From Acinetobacter sp. ANC 4178 (GTDB lineage Bacteria; Pseudomonadota; Gammaproteobacteria; Pseudomonadales; Moraxellaceae): a DNA stretch of 64,000 bases. The notes under the pieces are model-generated. The model did not search any database and was not told where the DNA came from. It saw nothing but the letters and a program-made list of their open reading frames with translations. The number at the start of each line of letters is the position of its first letter. The stretch's first letter is position 1. Positions 46,824 to 55,696 of the stretch are shown piece after piece. The stretch is from the NCBI RefSeq assembly GCF_004331175.1, contig NZ_SJOD01000007.1:62001-126000 (forward strand), written 5' to 3'. A program made the translations under genes and the position numbers.

Positions 46824-47789
46824 ATGAGCAAGCCTTCTTTTACTTCAACACGTCCTTGGATTCTTTTGACTGTTGTGGCTGGCAGCATACTCATGGCGGG
46901 CTGTACACCCCAAAAAGTGGAAACGACTACTTTAAATATTGGTTTTCAAAAGTACGGCATCTTACCGATTGTGAAAGCACGTGGCACTTTAGAGCAAGCT
47001 TTGGCAGCACAAGGCGTGCAGGTGAAATGGGTCGAGTTTCCTGCTGGTCCACAATTACTGGAAGGGCTAAATGTGGGCAGTGTAGCGTTGGGTGAAGCTG
47101 GTGAAGCACCACCTATTTTTGCCCAAGCAGCCAACTCAAATTTAGTTTACCTCGCCAATCAGCCACCCGCACCACAAGCTGAAGCCCTGATTGTGCCGAA
47201 AACCTCGAACCTGAAAACCATTCAAGATTTGAAAGGTAAACGCGTGGTGCTGAACAAAGGCTCCAACGTACATTATTTACTGTTAAAAGTGCTTGAAGCC
47301 AATCAGCTCAAACTCTCCGATATTGACGTGGTATACCTTCCACCTGCGGATGCTCGTGCCGCTTTTGAACGCGGTGCAGTCGATGCATGGGTTATTTGGG
47401 ACCCGTTCTTTGCCGCAGCAGAGCAACAGCTTGGGGCACGTGTACTCGCAACGGGTAAAAATCTAGTCAACAACCATCAGTTTTATTTGGCAGATCGCAA
47501 ATTTGCACAACAACATCCTGAGCTTTTAAAAACGGTGGTGAATGAATTAAATCAGACCACCACTTGGGTCTCACAGCATCAACAACAGGCTGCTCAGTTG
47601 CTACAACAACCGACAGGCTTGCCCGTCGAAGTCTTAAACCGTTCAATTTCTCGCATGGGATTTGGCGTTCAACCCATTTCTGAACAAGTGGCAAAACAAC
47701 AGCAATTTGTCGCAGACGCTTTTTATCAACAAAAGCTGATTCCCAACAAAATTGACATTCAAACTGCGCTGTTAAAAACGGCACCATAA
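46824..47789 (+). CDS. Sulfonate ABC transporter substrate-binding lipoprotein, divergent copy
   Basis: A 321-residue SsuA-like binding protein with a lipoprotein signal (ILLTVVAGSILMAGC, lipobox MAGC near 28). The body is family-like: LNIGFQKYGILPIVKARG, VKWVEFPAGPQLLEGLNVG, EAPPIFAQAANSNLVYLA, and LKGKRVVLNKGSNVHYLLLKVLE. In the usual D/F-G-x-x-G-D/N-x-PP ligand loop it reads VALGEAGEAPP, whereas the next gene keeps VDFGAVGNTPP, so the two proteins may bind different sulfonates. GGAG precedes the ATG. It is the first gene of the operon. Confidence 0.85.
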   Translation: MSKPSFTSTRPWILLTVVAGSILMAGCTPQKVETTTLNIGFQKYGILPIVKARGTLEQALAAQGVQVKWVEFPAGPQLLEGLNVGSVALGEAGEAPPIFAQAANSNLVYLANQPPAPQAEALIVPKTSNLKTIQDLKGKRVVLNKGSNVHYLLLKVLEANQLKLSDIDVVYLPPADARAAFERGAVDAWVIWDPFFAAAEQQLGARVLATGKNLVNNHQFYLADRKFAQQHPELLKTVVNELNQTTTWVSQHQQQAAQLLQQPTGLPVEVLNRSISRMGFGVQPISEQVAKQQQFVADAFYQQKLIPNKIDIQTALLKTAP

Positions 47790-47806
47790 TAATGAGGAAC
47801 AGCAAA

Positions 47807-48802
47807 ATGAACTCGCTTAAAACAATAACTTTCGTTGGCATTACTGCACTGAGCCTTGCGCTGAGTGCTTGCCAAAAATCTGAATCAAGTCAGACCCAAG
47901 CGGTCACTCAAAATAAAGCTGAATCAGTCGATACGCTCTCTATTGGTTACCAAAAATCTTCCCTAAATTTGTTGGTGGCGCGTCAGCAAAAGTTGTTTGA
48001 ACAGGAATTTCCTCACGCCAAAATTGAATGGAAAGAATTCCCTGCGGGTCCACAAATGCTTGAAGCTCTAGCAGTAGGTGCTGTTGATTTTGGTGCTGTC
48101 GGCAATACGCCCCCTATTTTTGCTCAAGCAGCAGGTAAAGACTTAAGTTATGTCGGTTATGAGCTAGTGCCTGCCAACTCTCAGGCATTACTGATTCCCA
48201 AAAGCAGTGGCATTCAGTCCATTCAAGAGCTAAAAGGCAAACGCATTGCGGTACAGAAAGGTTCAAGTGCGCATGAGTTACTCGCCAAAATTTTGCAACA
48301 AGCGGGCTTAAGTTGGCAGGACATTCAACCGATTTGGTTACCCCCTGCCGACGCACGCGCCGCCTTTGACAAACAATCGGTGGATGCTTGGGCCATTTGG
48401 GAACCCTACCTCAGTGCGGCCGAGCAAGATGCACATGCCAAAGTGCTGATTGATGGAACTGCCTTCCCAAAAACCTACTCCTTCTATATTGGGAACCCAA
48501 AATTCATCGCAGCACATCCTCAAGCCACTGCACAGTTCTTACATGGCTTGAATCAGGCGGATCAATGGGTATTAAAAAATCAGCCGCAAGCCTTAACCGT
48601 CTATACCCAAAGTACAGGTTTACAGACTTCAATTGCGCAACGCGTGATTGATAAGCGCCTGAAACCATCGCCGATTCAGACCTTAACCCCTGAAGTGGTG
48701 CAAGCGCAGCAACAAATCGCAGATCTGTTCCAACAGGTTCAATTGATTCCGAAAAACATTCAAGTTCAAACCACCGTTTGGGCAGCACCTAAAACCCACT
48801 AA
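47807..48802 (+). CDS. ssuA: Aliphatic sulfonate ABC transporter substrate-binding protein SsuA
   Basis: Captures alkanesulfonates for import. The 331-residue lipoprotein has signal peptide MNSLKTITFVGITALSLALSAC (lipobox LSAC) and the periplasmic-binding domain: LSIGYQKSSLNLLVAR, IEWKEFPAGPQMLEALAVGAVDFGAVGNTPPIFAQAAG, LKGKRIAVQKGSSAHELLAKIL and WLPPADARAAFDKQSVDAWAIWEPY. ATG 47807 has AGGAACAG upstream; ATG 47792 precedes that site. It is a tandem relative of the preceding gene and lies directly before ssuD. Confidence 0.92.
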   Translation: MNSLKTITFVGITALSLALSACQKSESSQTQAVTQNKAESVDTLSIGYQKSSLNLLVARQQKLFEQEFPHAKIEWKEFPAGPQMLEALAVGAVDFGAVGNTPPIFAQAAGKDLSYVGYELVPANSQALLIPKSSGIQSIQELKGKRIAVQKGSSAHELLAKILQQAGLSWQDIQPIWLPPADARAAFDKQSVDAWAIWEPYLSAAEQDAHAKVLIDGTAFPKTYSFYIGNPKFIAAHPQATAQFLHGLNQADQWVLKNQPQALTVYTQSTGLQTSIAQRVIDKRLKPSPIQTLTPEVVQAQQQIADLFQQVQLIPKNIQVQTTVWAAPKTH

Positions 48803-48829
48803 TCTGTAGAAATTGTAAGGATATTGATA

Positions 48830-50005
48830 ATGAAAATTTTCTGGTTTATTCCCACCCATGGTGACAGTCGTTATTTAGGAACCAGCAAAGGCGCACGCCA
48901 AGTCGATCATGCTTATATGAAGCAAATTGCAGTTGCAGTGGACAATTTAGGCTATGAAGGTGTGCTGATCCCAACAGGACGTTCATGTGAAGATCCATGG
49001 ATTACTGCCGCCAGTTTGATTGATGCAACCAAGAATCTGAAGTTTCTCGTGGCACTACGCCCAGGGGTGACTACTCCTGCATTAGCTGCGCGTATGGCTG
49101 CCACATTTGACCGTTTATCCAATGGACGTGTCTTGTTAAATCTGGTGACGGGTGGTGACGAACAAGAGCTTAAAGGTGATGGCATTTATGAAGACCATGC
49201 CACTCGTTATGAAACTGCCAGCGAATACACCAAAATCTGGCGTGAAATTCTGACCCGCTCACACACTGGCGAATCTTTCAGTTTTCATGGAGAACACTTA
49301 AAAGTTGATGATGCCAAACTACTCTATCCACCTGTGCAACAGCCCTACCCGCCTTTATGGTTTGGTGGTTCTTCAGAAGCAGCGATTGAACTGGCAACCG
49401 AACAGGTCGATACCTATTTAACGTGGGGTGAACCACCCGCAGCAGTCAAAGAAAAAATTGAAAATGTCCGCGCTAAAGCCGCTGCAAAAGGACGTCAGCT
49501 TAATTACGGTATTCGTCTGCACGTCATTGTGCGTGAAACCAACGAAGAAGCATGGCAAGCAGCCAATGAGCTGATTCAGTATGTCGACGATGCGACCATT
49601 GCTGCGGCACAACAAAAGTTTAAGCAAATGGACTCTGTAGGACAGCGTCGTATGGCTGAACTGCATAATGGTGATCGTAGCAAACTTGAAGTGTCACCAA
49701 ACTTATGGGCAGGGGTTGGACTGGTACGTGGTGGAGCGGGTACAGCTTTGGTAGGTGACCCGCAAACTGTGGCAGATCGAATTCAGGAATATGCCGATTT
49801 GGGTATCAGCACCTTTATTTTTTCTGGCTATCCGCACTTGGAAGAATCGATTCGCTTTGCTGAATTGGTTTTTCCACTCTTGCCACTTGAAACGCGCAAA
49901 AAATTGTCGCAACCCAATCTAACTGGACCTTTTGGAGAAATTGTCGCCAACAATTATGTGCCGAATCAGACCACGGTTTCACGTCCAATTAAGGAGCCTG
50001 CCTAA
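48830..50005 (+). CDS. ssuD: FMNH2-dependent alkanesulfonate monooxygenase
   Basis: Cleaves the C-S bond of imported alkanesulfonates with reduced flavin and O2, releasing sulfite and an aldehyde. The 391-residue luciferase-like protein starts [21 protein letters not shown] and has [14 protein letters not shown] near 44, [37 protein letters not shown] near 70-106 and [14 protein letters not shown] near 176. ATG 48830 follows AAGGATA. ssuE, the FMN reductase that normally supplies FMNH2, is not in this cluster, so reduced flavin must come from elsewhere. It overlaps ssuC by one base. Confidence 0.96.
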   Translation: MKIFWFIPTHGDSRYLGTSKGARQVDHAYMKQIAVAVDNLGYEGVLIPTGRSCEDPWITAASLIDATKNLKFLVALRPGVTTPALAARMAATFDRLSNGRVLLNLVTGGDEQELKGDGIYEDHATRYETASEYTKIWREILTRSHTGESFSFHGEHLKVDDAKLLYPPVQQPYPPLWFGGSSEAAIELATEQVDTYLTWGEPPAAVKEKIENVRAKAAAKGRQLNYGIRLHVIVRETNEEAWQAANELIQYVDDATIAAAQQKFKQMDSVGQRRMAELHNGDRSKLEVSPNLWAGVGLVRGGAGTALVGDPQTVADRIQEYADLGISTFIFSGYPHLEESIRFAELVFPLLPLETRKKLSQPNLTGPFGEIVANNYVPNQTTVSRPIKEPA

Positions 50006-50820
50006 TGTCCAAAATAACTGCGGCTGAAACTTTCACAAAACAGAAAGTTTCACGTGGAACAAACTTTGGGCAGCGCTTGCTGCCTTGGTTGTTCCCTTTT
50101 TTACTGATTCTGATCTGGCAAATTGCCTCCAGTACAGGTTTGCTACAGAGTCGCATTTTACCTGCACCTACAGCAGTGGTCAGTGCATTCTGGCATTTAC
50201 TGATCAGTGGTGAACTTTGGCATCATGTCAAAGTCAGCGCAGGACGTGCCTTATTGGGACTGGCTGTTGGTGGTGGTTTAGGTTTATTGCTGGGCTTACT
50301 CAACGGCTCTTCCAAAACAGCCTCAACCCTACTCGATACCACCTTGCAAATGATCCGCAATATCCCTGCCCTCGCCTTGATTCCATTGGTGATTCTCTGG
50401 TTTGGCATTGATGAAACTGCAAAACTGTTTTTAGTGGCAGTTGGGGTATTTTTCCCGATTTATATCAACACCTACCACGGCATTCGTTCGGTTGATCCCC
50501 AACTGATTGAAATGGGCAAAAGCTACGGTCTCAGCCGATGGGAACTGTATAAAAATATTATTTTACCTGGGGCAATGCCCTCCATTTTAGTTGGCTTACG
50601 CTTTGCTCTTGGCTTGGTTTGGGTCTTACTCATTGTTGCAGAAACCATTTCTGCCCAAGCAGGCATTGGTTATATGACCATGAATGCACGTGAATTTTTA
50701 CAGACCGATGTGGTTCTGGTCGGCATATTACTCTACGCCCTATTAGGTAAACTGGCAGATGTGCTGGCAGTCAGTTTAGAAAAATACTTACTGCGCTGGC
50801 ACCCAGGCTATCAAAAATAA
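50005..50820 (+). CDS. ssuC: Aliphatic sulfonate ABC transporter permease
   Basis: Inner-membrane channel of the sulfonate importer. The 271-residue protein has about six helices and the EAA loop [27 protein letters not shown] near 178-204 that docks to the ATPase. [26 protein letters not shown] near 117-142 is typical of the SsuC/TauC group. AAGGAG lies upstream, inside the end of ssuD. ssuB follows after 10 bp. Confidence 0.95.
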   Translation: MSKITAAETFTKQKVSRGTNFGQRLLPWLFPFLLILIWQIASSTGLLQSRILPAPTAVVSAFWHLLISGELWHHVKVSAGRALLGLAVGGGLGLLLGLLNGSSKTASTLLDTTLQMIRNIPALALIPLVILWFGIDETAKLFLVAVGVFFPIYINTYHGIRSVDPQLIEMGKSYGLSRWELYKNIILPGAMPSILVGLRFALGLVWVLLIVAETISAQAGIGYMTMNAREFLQTDVVLVGILLYALLGKLADVLAVSLEKYLLRWHPGYQK

Positions 50821-50830
50821 GGAGCCGAAG

Positions 50831-51637
50831 ATGACAGATCTCAGTATAGGCCAGCATGTTGCTGAACAGATTCAACACCCGAAAATACCACACTCAGATC
50901 TACAGTCCAATGCCGTACTTGGGGCGGAAATTCTGATTGAACAACTGCATAAATTTTATGGTGATGTCAAAGTTCTCGAAGATTTAGATCTCCATATTCA
51001 ACCTGGTGAATTTCTTGCCATTGTTGGGCGTAGCGGTTGTGGCAAAAGTACCTTATTAAGACTGATTGCGGACTTAGAACAACCGAGTTACGGCGAAATT
51101 AAATTTAAATCGGCACGCCATTTACGTGAAGGTATTACCAGTGACGATATTCGGGTCATGTTTCAGGACCCACGCCTGCTGCCGTGGCGCAGTATTGAAC
51201 AGAATGTACAGCTTGGACTTAACAAAACCGCACATGCACATGCCACGGCATTATTGGAAAAAGTCGGTTTAAAAGAAAAAGCCTTACTCTGGCCTGCGCA
51301 ACTTTCAGGCGGACAGCGCCAACGTACCGCACTCGCACGCGCGCTGTCTCATCAACCCCGCGTGTTGTTATTAGATGAACCACTGGGTGCACTTGATGCC
51401 TTAACTCGATTGGAAATGCAGAATCTGATTGAAAAGCTATGGCGAGAACAAGGTTTTACTGCCGTTTTAGTGACCCACGATGTGAGTGAAGCCGTACAAC
51501 TGGCAGACCGCATTATTCTACTCGACAAAGGCCATATTGCCCGTCAATTCCAAGTTGACTTACCACGCCCACGTGAAAAAAATCTGCATTTCGCTGAACT
51601 GGAACAGCAAGTCTTGAATGCCGTTCTTGCCACTTAA
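50831..51637 (+). CDS. ssuB: Aliphatic sulfonate ABC transporter ATP-binding protein
   Basis: Powers sulfonate uptake. The 268-residue ATPase has Walker [10 protein letters not shown] near 67-75, the Q-loop [13 protein letters not shown] near 110, signature [15 protein letters not shown] near 158, Walker [14 protein letters not shown] near 179 and the H-loop LVTHDVSEA near 216. About 35 residues precede the ABC domain, slightly more than in the short SsuB forms. AAGGAGCC precedes the ATG. It is the last gene of the operon; no classical terminator follows. Confidence 0.95.
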   Translation: MTDLSIGQHVAEQIQHPKIPHSDLQSNAVLGAEILIEQLHKFYGDVKVLEDLDLHIQPGEFLAIVGRSGCGKSTLLRLIADLEQPSYGEIKFKSARHLREGITSDDIRVMFQDPRLLPWRSIEQNVQLGLNKTAHAHATALLEKVGLKEKALLWPAQLSGGQRQRTALARALSHQPRVLLLDEPLGALDALTRLEMQNLIEKLWREQGFTAVLVTHDVSEAVQLADRIILLDKGHIARQFQVDLPRPREKNLHFAELEQQVLNAVLAT

Positions 51638-51644
51638 ATAATTT

Positions 51645-51681
51645 TTTTGCTCCAAGCTGAAAGCCAAGATTGGGGCAAAAA
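51645..51681. repeat. Imperfect 12-bp inverted repeat downstream of ssuB
   Basis: TTTTTGCTCCAA and TTGGGGCAAAAA pair over 12 positions with one G-U pair. The T-tract is on the 5' side on both strands, so it does not have the form of a Rho-independent terminator. It could protect the 3' end of the ssu mRNA. Confidence 0.4.
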
Positions 51682-51855
51682 CTTAAAATTGATTGGATCA
51701 AGCACCTGTGCACAACTGTCATCAAACTGTAATATTTGAAATAAAAAATGATCCAAATTGATGCATTTTGGTCTTTAGTTATCCTTTTGATTTATTTAAC
51801 GGAATGAATGTGAAACGGCGCACTGTTTTTTTATCTGTAAAATATAGGATTTCAT

Positions 51856-51895
51856 CAAATTACCTGATTTGTTGATGCACAAATCTGACGATTTG
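51856..51895. promoter_or_regulatory. Two tandem CAAAT-N6-ATTTG palindromes, probable operators of the TetR gene
   Basis: CAAATTACCTGATTTG (51856-51871) and CAAATCTGACGATTTG (51880-51895) share arms and spacer length and lie 24 bp apart centre to centre, 41-80 bp before the ATG of a TetR-family gene. A -10-like TACAAT follows at 51899-51904, so a bound repressor would cover the promoter. Two copies of a 16-bp palindrome directly upstream of a TetR gene strongly suggest autoregulation. Confidence 0.6.
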
Positions 51896-51935
51896 CCGTA
51901 CAATTTGAGCTTCCCTGAATTTTTTAAAGCTACGA

Positions 51936-52559
51936 ATGGAACAAAAAAAGAGTACTCAAAAGCGCCATCAATTGCTGAATGCCGCACTTGATGTTTTTTC
52001 CTTATATGGATTTAACGGGGCTAGTTTAGATGAAATTGCTCAACTAGCAGAAATGCATAAGTCGAACATTTTTTACTACTATGAAAATAAAGAAGCACTT
52101 TATGTTGAAGTGCTGACGACCGTTTTACAAAAATGGTTAGCGCCACTGCAAATGCTCGAATCTGAGCTTGAACCGACGGAAGCAATTACCAATTATTTAA
52201 TGCAAAAAATTGAACTGTCGCGCACTCAGCCCAAAGCATCACGTTTATTTGCCTTAGAAATTATCCAAGGTGCGCCGCATATCTTAGAAATTCTCAAAGG
52301 TCCGCTGAAGAAACTGGTCAAGCGCAAAGCTAAAGTTATCAGCATGTGGCAAGAACAAGGTAAAATTTCCGCAGAGATCGATCCTGAATTGCTCATTTTG
52401 AATATCTGGGCGGTGACGCAAAACTATGCCGACTTTGCGACTCAAATGGAAATGGTGACAGGTAAAACCTTACGCAACCGCAGTATGCAACAACGCGTGA
52501 TTCAACATACGGTACATATGATGCTATACGGCATTTTACCGCGTGAGCAACACAACTAA
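51936..52559 (+). CDS. TetR-family regulator with RutR/YcdC-like C-terminal domain
   Basis: A 207-residue repressor. The N-terminal DNA-binding domain is KRHQLLNAALDVFSLYGFNGASLDEIAQLAEMHKSNIFYYYENKEALYVEVL (helix-turn-helix near 28-50). The ligand domain has RLFALEIIQGAPHILEILKGPLK near 101-123, which resembles RutR-type regulators that sense pyrimidines. Its ligand here is unknown. It lies downstream of ssuB with its own operator-bearing promoter and is convergent with the nucleosidase gene. Confidence 0.85.
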   Translation: MEQKKSTQKRHQLLNAALDVFSLYGFNGASLDEIAQLAEMHKSNIFYYYENKEALYVEVLTTVLQKWLAPLQMLESELEPTEAITNYLMQKIELSRTQPKASRLFALEIIQGAPHILEILKGPLKKLVKRKAKVISMWQEQGKISAEIDPELLILNIWAVTQNYADFATQMEMVTGKTLRNRSMQQRVIQHTVHMMLYGILPREQHN

Positions 52560-52574
52560 GCCCTGTATTGATTT

Positions 52575-52612
52575 TGGCATACGACCATAGCCATCTATGG
52601 TCGCCGAGCCAA
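52575..52612. terminator. Long hairpin between convergent genes
   Basis: CGACCATAG/CTATGGTCG (52582-52590 with 52595-52603, loop CCAT) inside an outer TTGGC/GCCAA pair fills most of the 53-bp gap between the TetR and nucleosidase stop codons. No T-tract follows on either strand, so it is terminator-like in position but atypical in form. Confidence 0.5.
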
Positions 52613-53182
52613 TTAAGTCGTAATAGACTGATATAAAGACAATAACTTTTTCGCCCCAAGCATTAAATTTTCTTCCCAGTCCAGATGCGCACTGTCGTCT
52701 GCCCCATCGGTGATATATTTCACCGAAATTAAACGCACACCCAGTTTTTTACACACTTTGGCCATGGCATAGCCTTCCATATCAACCAAGTTACACGGAA
52801 CTTTCGGCTCACCAATCTCAAAGCTGTCACCTGTGCCACATACACCTTTCGGTAAATGGGAAAAATAAGGTTCTAAGTCAATTGCCGCAGGATGATCCTG
52901 ATCCATCGGTGTTACCCCGACTTCAAAGCCAAGCGGAGATACATCCATATCACGTTGTACAAAGCTGGTGACTTCGACTAAGGCATGGCGCTCAAAATGC
53001 GAACTGCCTGCACTGCCAAGGTTTAATAAGGTTTTACAGCCAGTTGCCTGAATCACTTGAAAGGCTTTAAATGCCGCATTGACTTTACCAATGCCACTGT
53101 AATGTACATCAATCTGTGCTTGCTCAAATAAACCTTTCGACTCATTCGGTAGAGCCATAATCAGCGCCAAAGAAGATTTCAT
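52613..53182 (-). CDS. Nucleosidase of the MTA/SAH (Pfs) family
   Basis: A 189-residue phosphorylase-superfamily protein that probably hydrolyses the glycosidic bond of 5'-methylthioadenosine and/or S-adenosylhomocysteine. ALIMALPNESKGL near 6-18 includes the catalytic-type Glu, LLNLGSAGS near 52 binds the ribose side, NLVDMEGYAMAKVC near 131 is the substrate Met-Glu region, and ISVKYITDGADDSAHLDW near 152 holds the proton-donor Asp. It is shorter than typical MtnN (about 230) and lacks part of the middle, so the precise substrate is uncertain. Confidence 0.8.
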   Translation of the reverse strand: MKSSLALIMALPNESKGLFEQAQIDVHYSGIGKVNAAFKAFQVIQATGCKTLLNLGSAGSSHFERHALVEVTSFVQRDMDVSPLGFEVGVTPMDQDHPAAIDLEPYFSHLPKGVCGTGDSFEIGEPKVPCNLVDMEGYAMAKVCKKLGVRLISVKYITDGADDSAHLDWEENLMLGAKKLLSLYQSITT

Positions 53183-53290
53183 TGCATCTACTCAAAATCA
53201 GAACCGTGCTATTAAAAATCAAAACCATCCTGTGTGCAAATTCTGTCGTCATCTATCTCTCAATGAGTTTTTAGCCCGCGCTGTGCAGCT

Positions 53291-54421
53291 TTATTTTTGT
53301 TGCAGATACAGATTTAAACAGGGTGAGAAGAAAAGCCGTCCTGCATAAAACCCAACCATAGTTTTTCTCATGACCACTCCCCATAACAGCATCAACAACA
53401 TTGCCAAGCCATAGCCTATATTCAGCAACCAGTGAAGCTGCAATTGCTGTGCAAGTTGCAACGTTGCCAAACTGAATACGCCTAAGGGGAAAGTCATCCC
53501 CCACCAGCCTAAATTAAAGGCCAAATGTGAACCTGCATGTTTCAGGGTAATCATGATCGCTATTCCTAACCACCACACCCCAAAACCAAGCAGCAACAAA
53601 CTGCTCAAAAACCCTGCCTGATGGAGAAACTCACCCAGCCCTATGAAATGTGTTGCCTGTAGTACACGAGCAGCCTGCTCACCCAAAAGTAACAACGCCA
53701 ATGCTCCTGTACCAATCGGTCCAACCGCCAACCAGCCTGTCATGGCCAATTCCTGACTTGGCAATTGATGCAAGGCCAAACGCAAAAATAAAATGCCCAA
53801 AATCAGCATGGCAGGAAAAACTGAAATGCCCCACAAAATATAGCTACCAAATAAAATCCCCACGGCATGTGGACTTGCAGGTAAATGCTGTAACAACACC
53901 GCGCCTGAGGCTGCTGCCACTTCACAGGCGACAATTGGAAGTAACCAAACTGCGGTCATCTGTTGTAATTGATGGCGCTGACAACTGAACATACAAAATG
54001 GCACCACAAACGCCACCATCACGGCCATCAATACGTCGAGATACCACAACCACTCTGCAATACCAATTATGGCTGTACCATACAGCGCCACCCCATATTT
54101 CAAGGCACCATTAATCAGTGTCGCCAATGCCATCGGAATCGTACCTAAAAATAAGCTCATACTGGGATGGGTAAAAATCTGTTTGGCTTCCTGCGGATAC
54201 AGCAACCAGCGCAAACCATACAAGCTGCCAAATAAGATAAAAAGCAGTCCATTGAACAACCACAGCCCTGCACCCAATTGCCAAAAAACAGGATGCACAA
54301 TGCTAAACTCCGCCAATACAATGGACAGAATGCCTGTCCCCATACAGACGGTAAACCAGTTCGGCGTAAACTGACGGATCACATCATGCCATTGTGGCAA
54401 TTGATGAAAGGGCTTGTTCAT
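53291..54421 (-). CDS. TDT/SLAC1-family membrane transporter
   Basis: A 376-residue protein with about ten membrane helices. FTPNWFTVCMGTGILSIVLAEF near 14-35 is the conserved first-helix motif of the tellurite-resistance/dicarboxylate transporter family, which includes TehA, malate carriers and the sulfite exporter Ssu1 of fungi. Substrate cannot be read from sequence. The nearby sulfonate operon releases sulfite, so sulfite efflux is a reasonable but unproven idea. It is divergent from ribF and about 110 bp downstream of the nucleosidase start. Confidence 0.82.
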   Translation of the reverse strand: MNKPFHQLPQWHDVIRQFTPNWFTVCMGTGILSIVLAEFSIVHPVFWQLGAGLWLFNGLLFILFGSLYGLRWLLYPQEAKQIFTHPSMSLFLGTIPMALATLINGALKYGVALYGTAIIGIAEWLWYLDVLMAVMVAFVVPFCMFSCQRHQLQQMTAVWLLPIVACEVAAASGAVLLQHLPASPHAVGILFGSYILWGISVFPAMLILGILFLRLALHQLPSQELAMTGWLAVGPIGTGALALLLLGEQAARVLQATHFIGLGEFLHQAGFLSSLLLLGFGVWWLGIAIMITLKHAGSHLAFNLGWWGMTFPLGVFSLATLQLAQQLQLHWLLNIGYGLAMLLMLLWGVVMRKTMVGFYAGRLFFSPCLNLYLQQK

Positions 54422-54630
54422 GTGGCATCAACCCAAATTAAGAAGTTATGTTGATATTACAACTCATTTTAAATAAGAAAAATTGATTCTTTTTTATTTT
54501 TTAAATCATTTTTATTGATATTAATACAATAAATCAATAAATTTTTCTGGGTAAAAACACAACAGCAAGACGAATGCTCAAGAATATGGCAATATATAAG
54601 CCTGATTATTTTTCATTTATTGATTAGCCC

Positions 54631-55632
54631 ATGAAGCTGCTCCGCCTGAATGCTTTAGCGCCAGACTTTCAATTACCGCAAACGGCTGTGACCATTGGTA
54701 ATTTTGACGGCGTCCATTTGGGACATCAGGCCATGATTCAGCAACTGAAACAGGTTGCTGCACAACAACAACTCAAATCTTTAGTCATGATTTTTGAGCC
54801 ACAGCCTTTAGAGTTTTTTCAAGGCTATGAGGCTCCGCCACGCATCAGTTCACTCCGTGAAAAAGTCGAATATTTAACTGAATTGGGCGTGGACTATATT
54901 GCCGTCGCCAAGTTCGACAATACCTTCCGCAGCTTAAGTGCAGAAGCATTTGCCAGTATTTTAAAAGACCAACTGAATGCGCAAAGCCTGATCTTGGGTG
55001 ATGACTTTCACTTTGGCAAAAACCGCCAAGGCAACAGTGAATTCCTGAAAAATTACGGTTTTGATGTTCATAATTTACACACCATTGCACTTGAAGGTGA
55101 ACGCGTCAGTTCAACCCGTATTCGCCAAACCCTCGCAGAAGGGAATTTAGCACTCGCGGCACAGTTATTAGGCCGACCTTATAGCATCACAGGTCGTGTG
55201 CAATATGGCGACCAAATTGGCCGAACCCTCGATTTTCCAACCATTAACGTGCGCCTCAACCGCCATAAACCCTGTTTAAACGGCATTTATGGTGTCGATG
55301 TCATTTGTGAAACCACCTCTTTACAAAACAAAGTTGTGCAAGAGAGTCCAGAACAAAAAGGAGTTCTGGGTTATCAAGCCACGGCTTTGTTTGGTGCGGG
55401 GCATGTCGGCACCCGACCTGCCATCAAACAAGAGCATCCAGAATGGCGATTAGAAGTACATTTCCCCAATGTTTCTGCTAATCTGTATGGCTTGTTAATG
55501 CGGGTCACTTTCTTGAACTACTTACATGGTGAAAAGAACTACCCTTCGCTGGAAGCACTGAAAGCGGGAATTGATGATGATGTGGAAAAACTGCTTGAGT
55601 TTCGCCATAACACCCCAACCTTTCCCTTTTAA
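54631..55632 (+). CDS. ribF: Bifunctional riboflavin kinase / FAD synthetase
   Basis: Phosphorylates riboflavin to FMN and adenylylates it to FAD. The 333-residue protein has the nucleotidyltransferase motif VTIGNFDGVHLGHQAMIQQL near 20-39, ILGDDFHFGKNRQG near 120-133 and SSTRIRQTLAEG near 160-171, and the kinase domain from about 185 (GRTLDFPTINV, later LRLEVHFPN-type strands as EWRLEVHFPNVSANLYG). It heads the ribF-ileS-lspA-fkpB run common in gammaproteobacteria. Confidence 0.96.
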   Translation: MKLLRLNALAPDFQLPQTAVTIGNFDGVHLGHQAMIQQLKQVAAQQQLKSLVMIFEPQPLEFFQGYEAPPRISSLREKVEYLTELGVDYIAVAKFDNTFRSLSAEAFASILKDQLNAQSLILGDDFHFGKNRQGNSEFLKNYGFDVHNLHTIALEGERVSSTRIRQTLAEGNLALAAQLLGRPYSITGRVQYGDQIGRTLDFPTINVRLNRHKPCLNGIYGVDVICETTSLQNKVVQESPEQKGVLGYQATALFGAGHVGTRPAIKQEHPEWRLEVHFPNVSANLYGLLMRVTFLNYLHGEKNYPSLEALKAGIDDDVEKLLEFRHNTPTFPF

Positions 55633-55696
55633 ACACCGAAAACTTTTATGTAAAACGTGTCAGCCTAAACCCTGATAAAATTGGAAGATATCTTGC

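Noticed and set aside
47467..47841. Reverse open frame of 124 codons within the first sulfonate-binding gene
   Set aside because: It overlaps conserved sequence of the binding protein on the opposite strand and has no start signal.
53650..53988. Forward open frame of 112 codons within the TDT transporter gene
   Set aside because: Antisense to membrane-helix coding sequence; such frames arise often opposite hydrophobic proteins.
55633..55696. T-box leader for ileS
   Set aside because: The 64-bp gap after ribF is too short and lacks T-box sequence; ileS follows ribF as part of one run.
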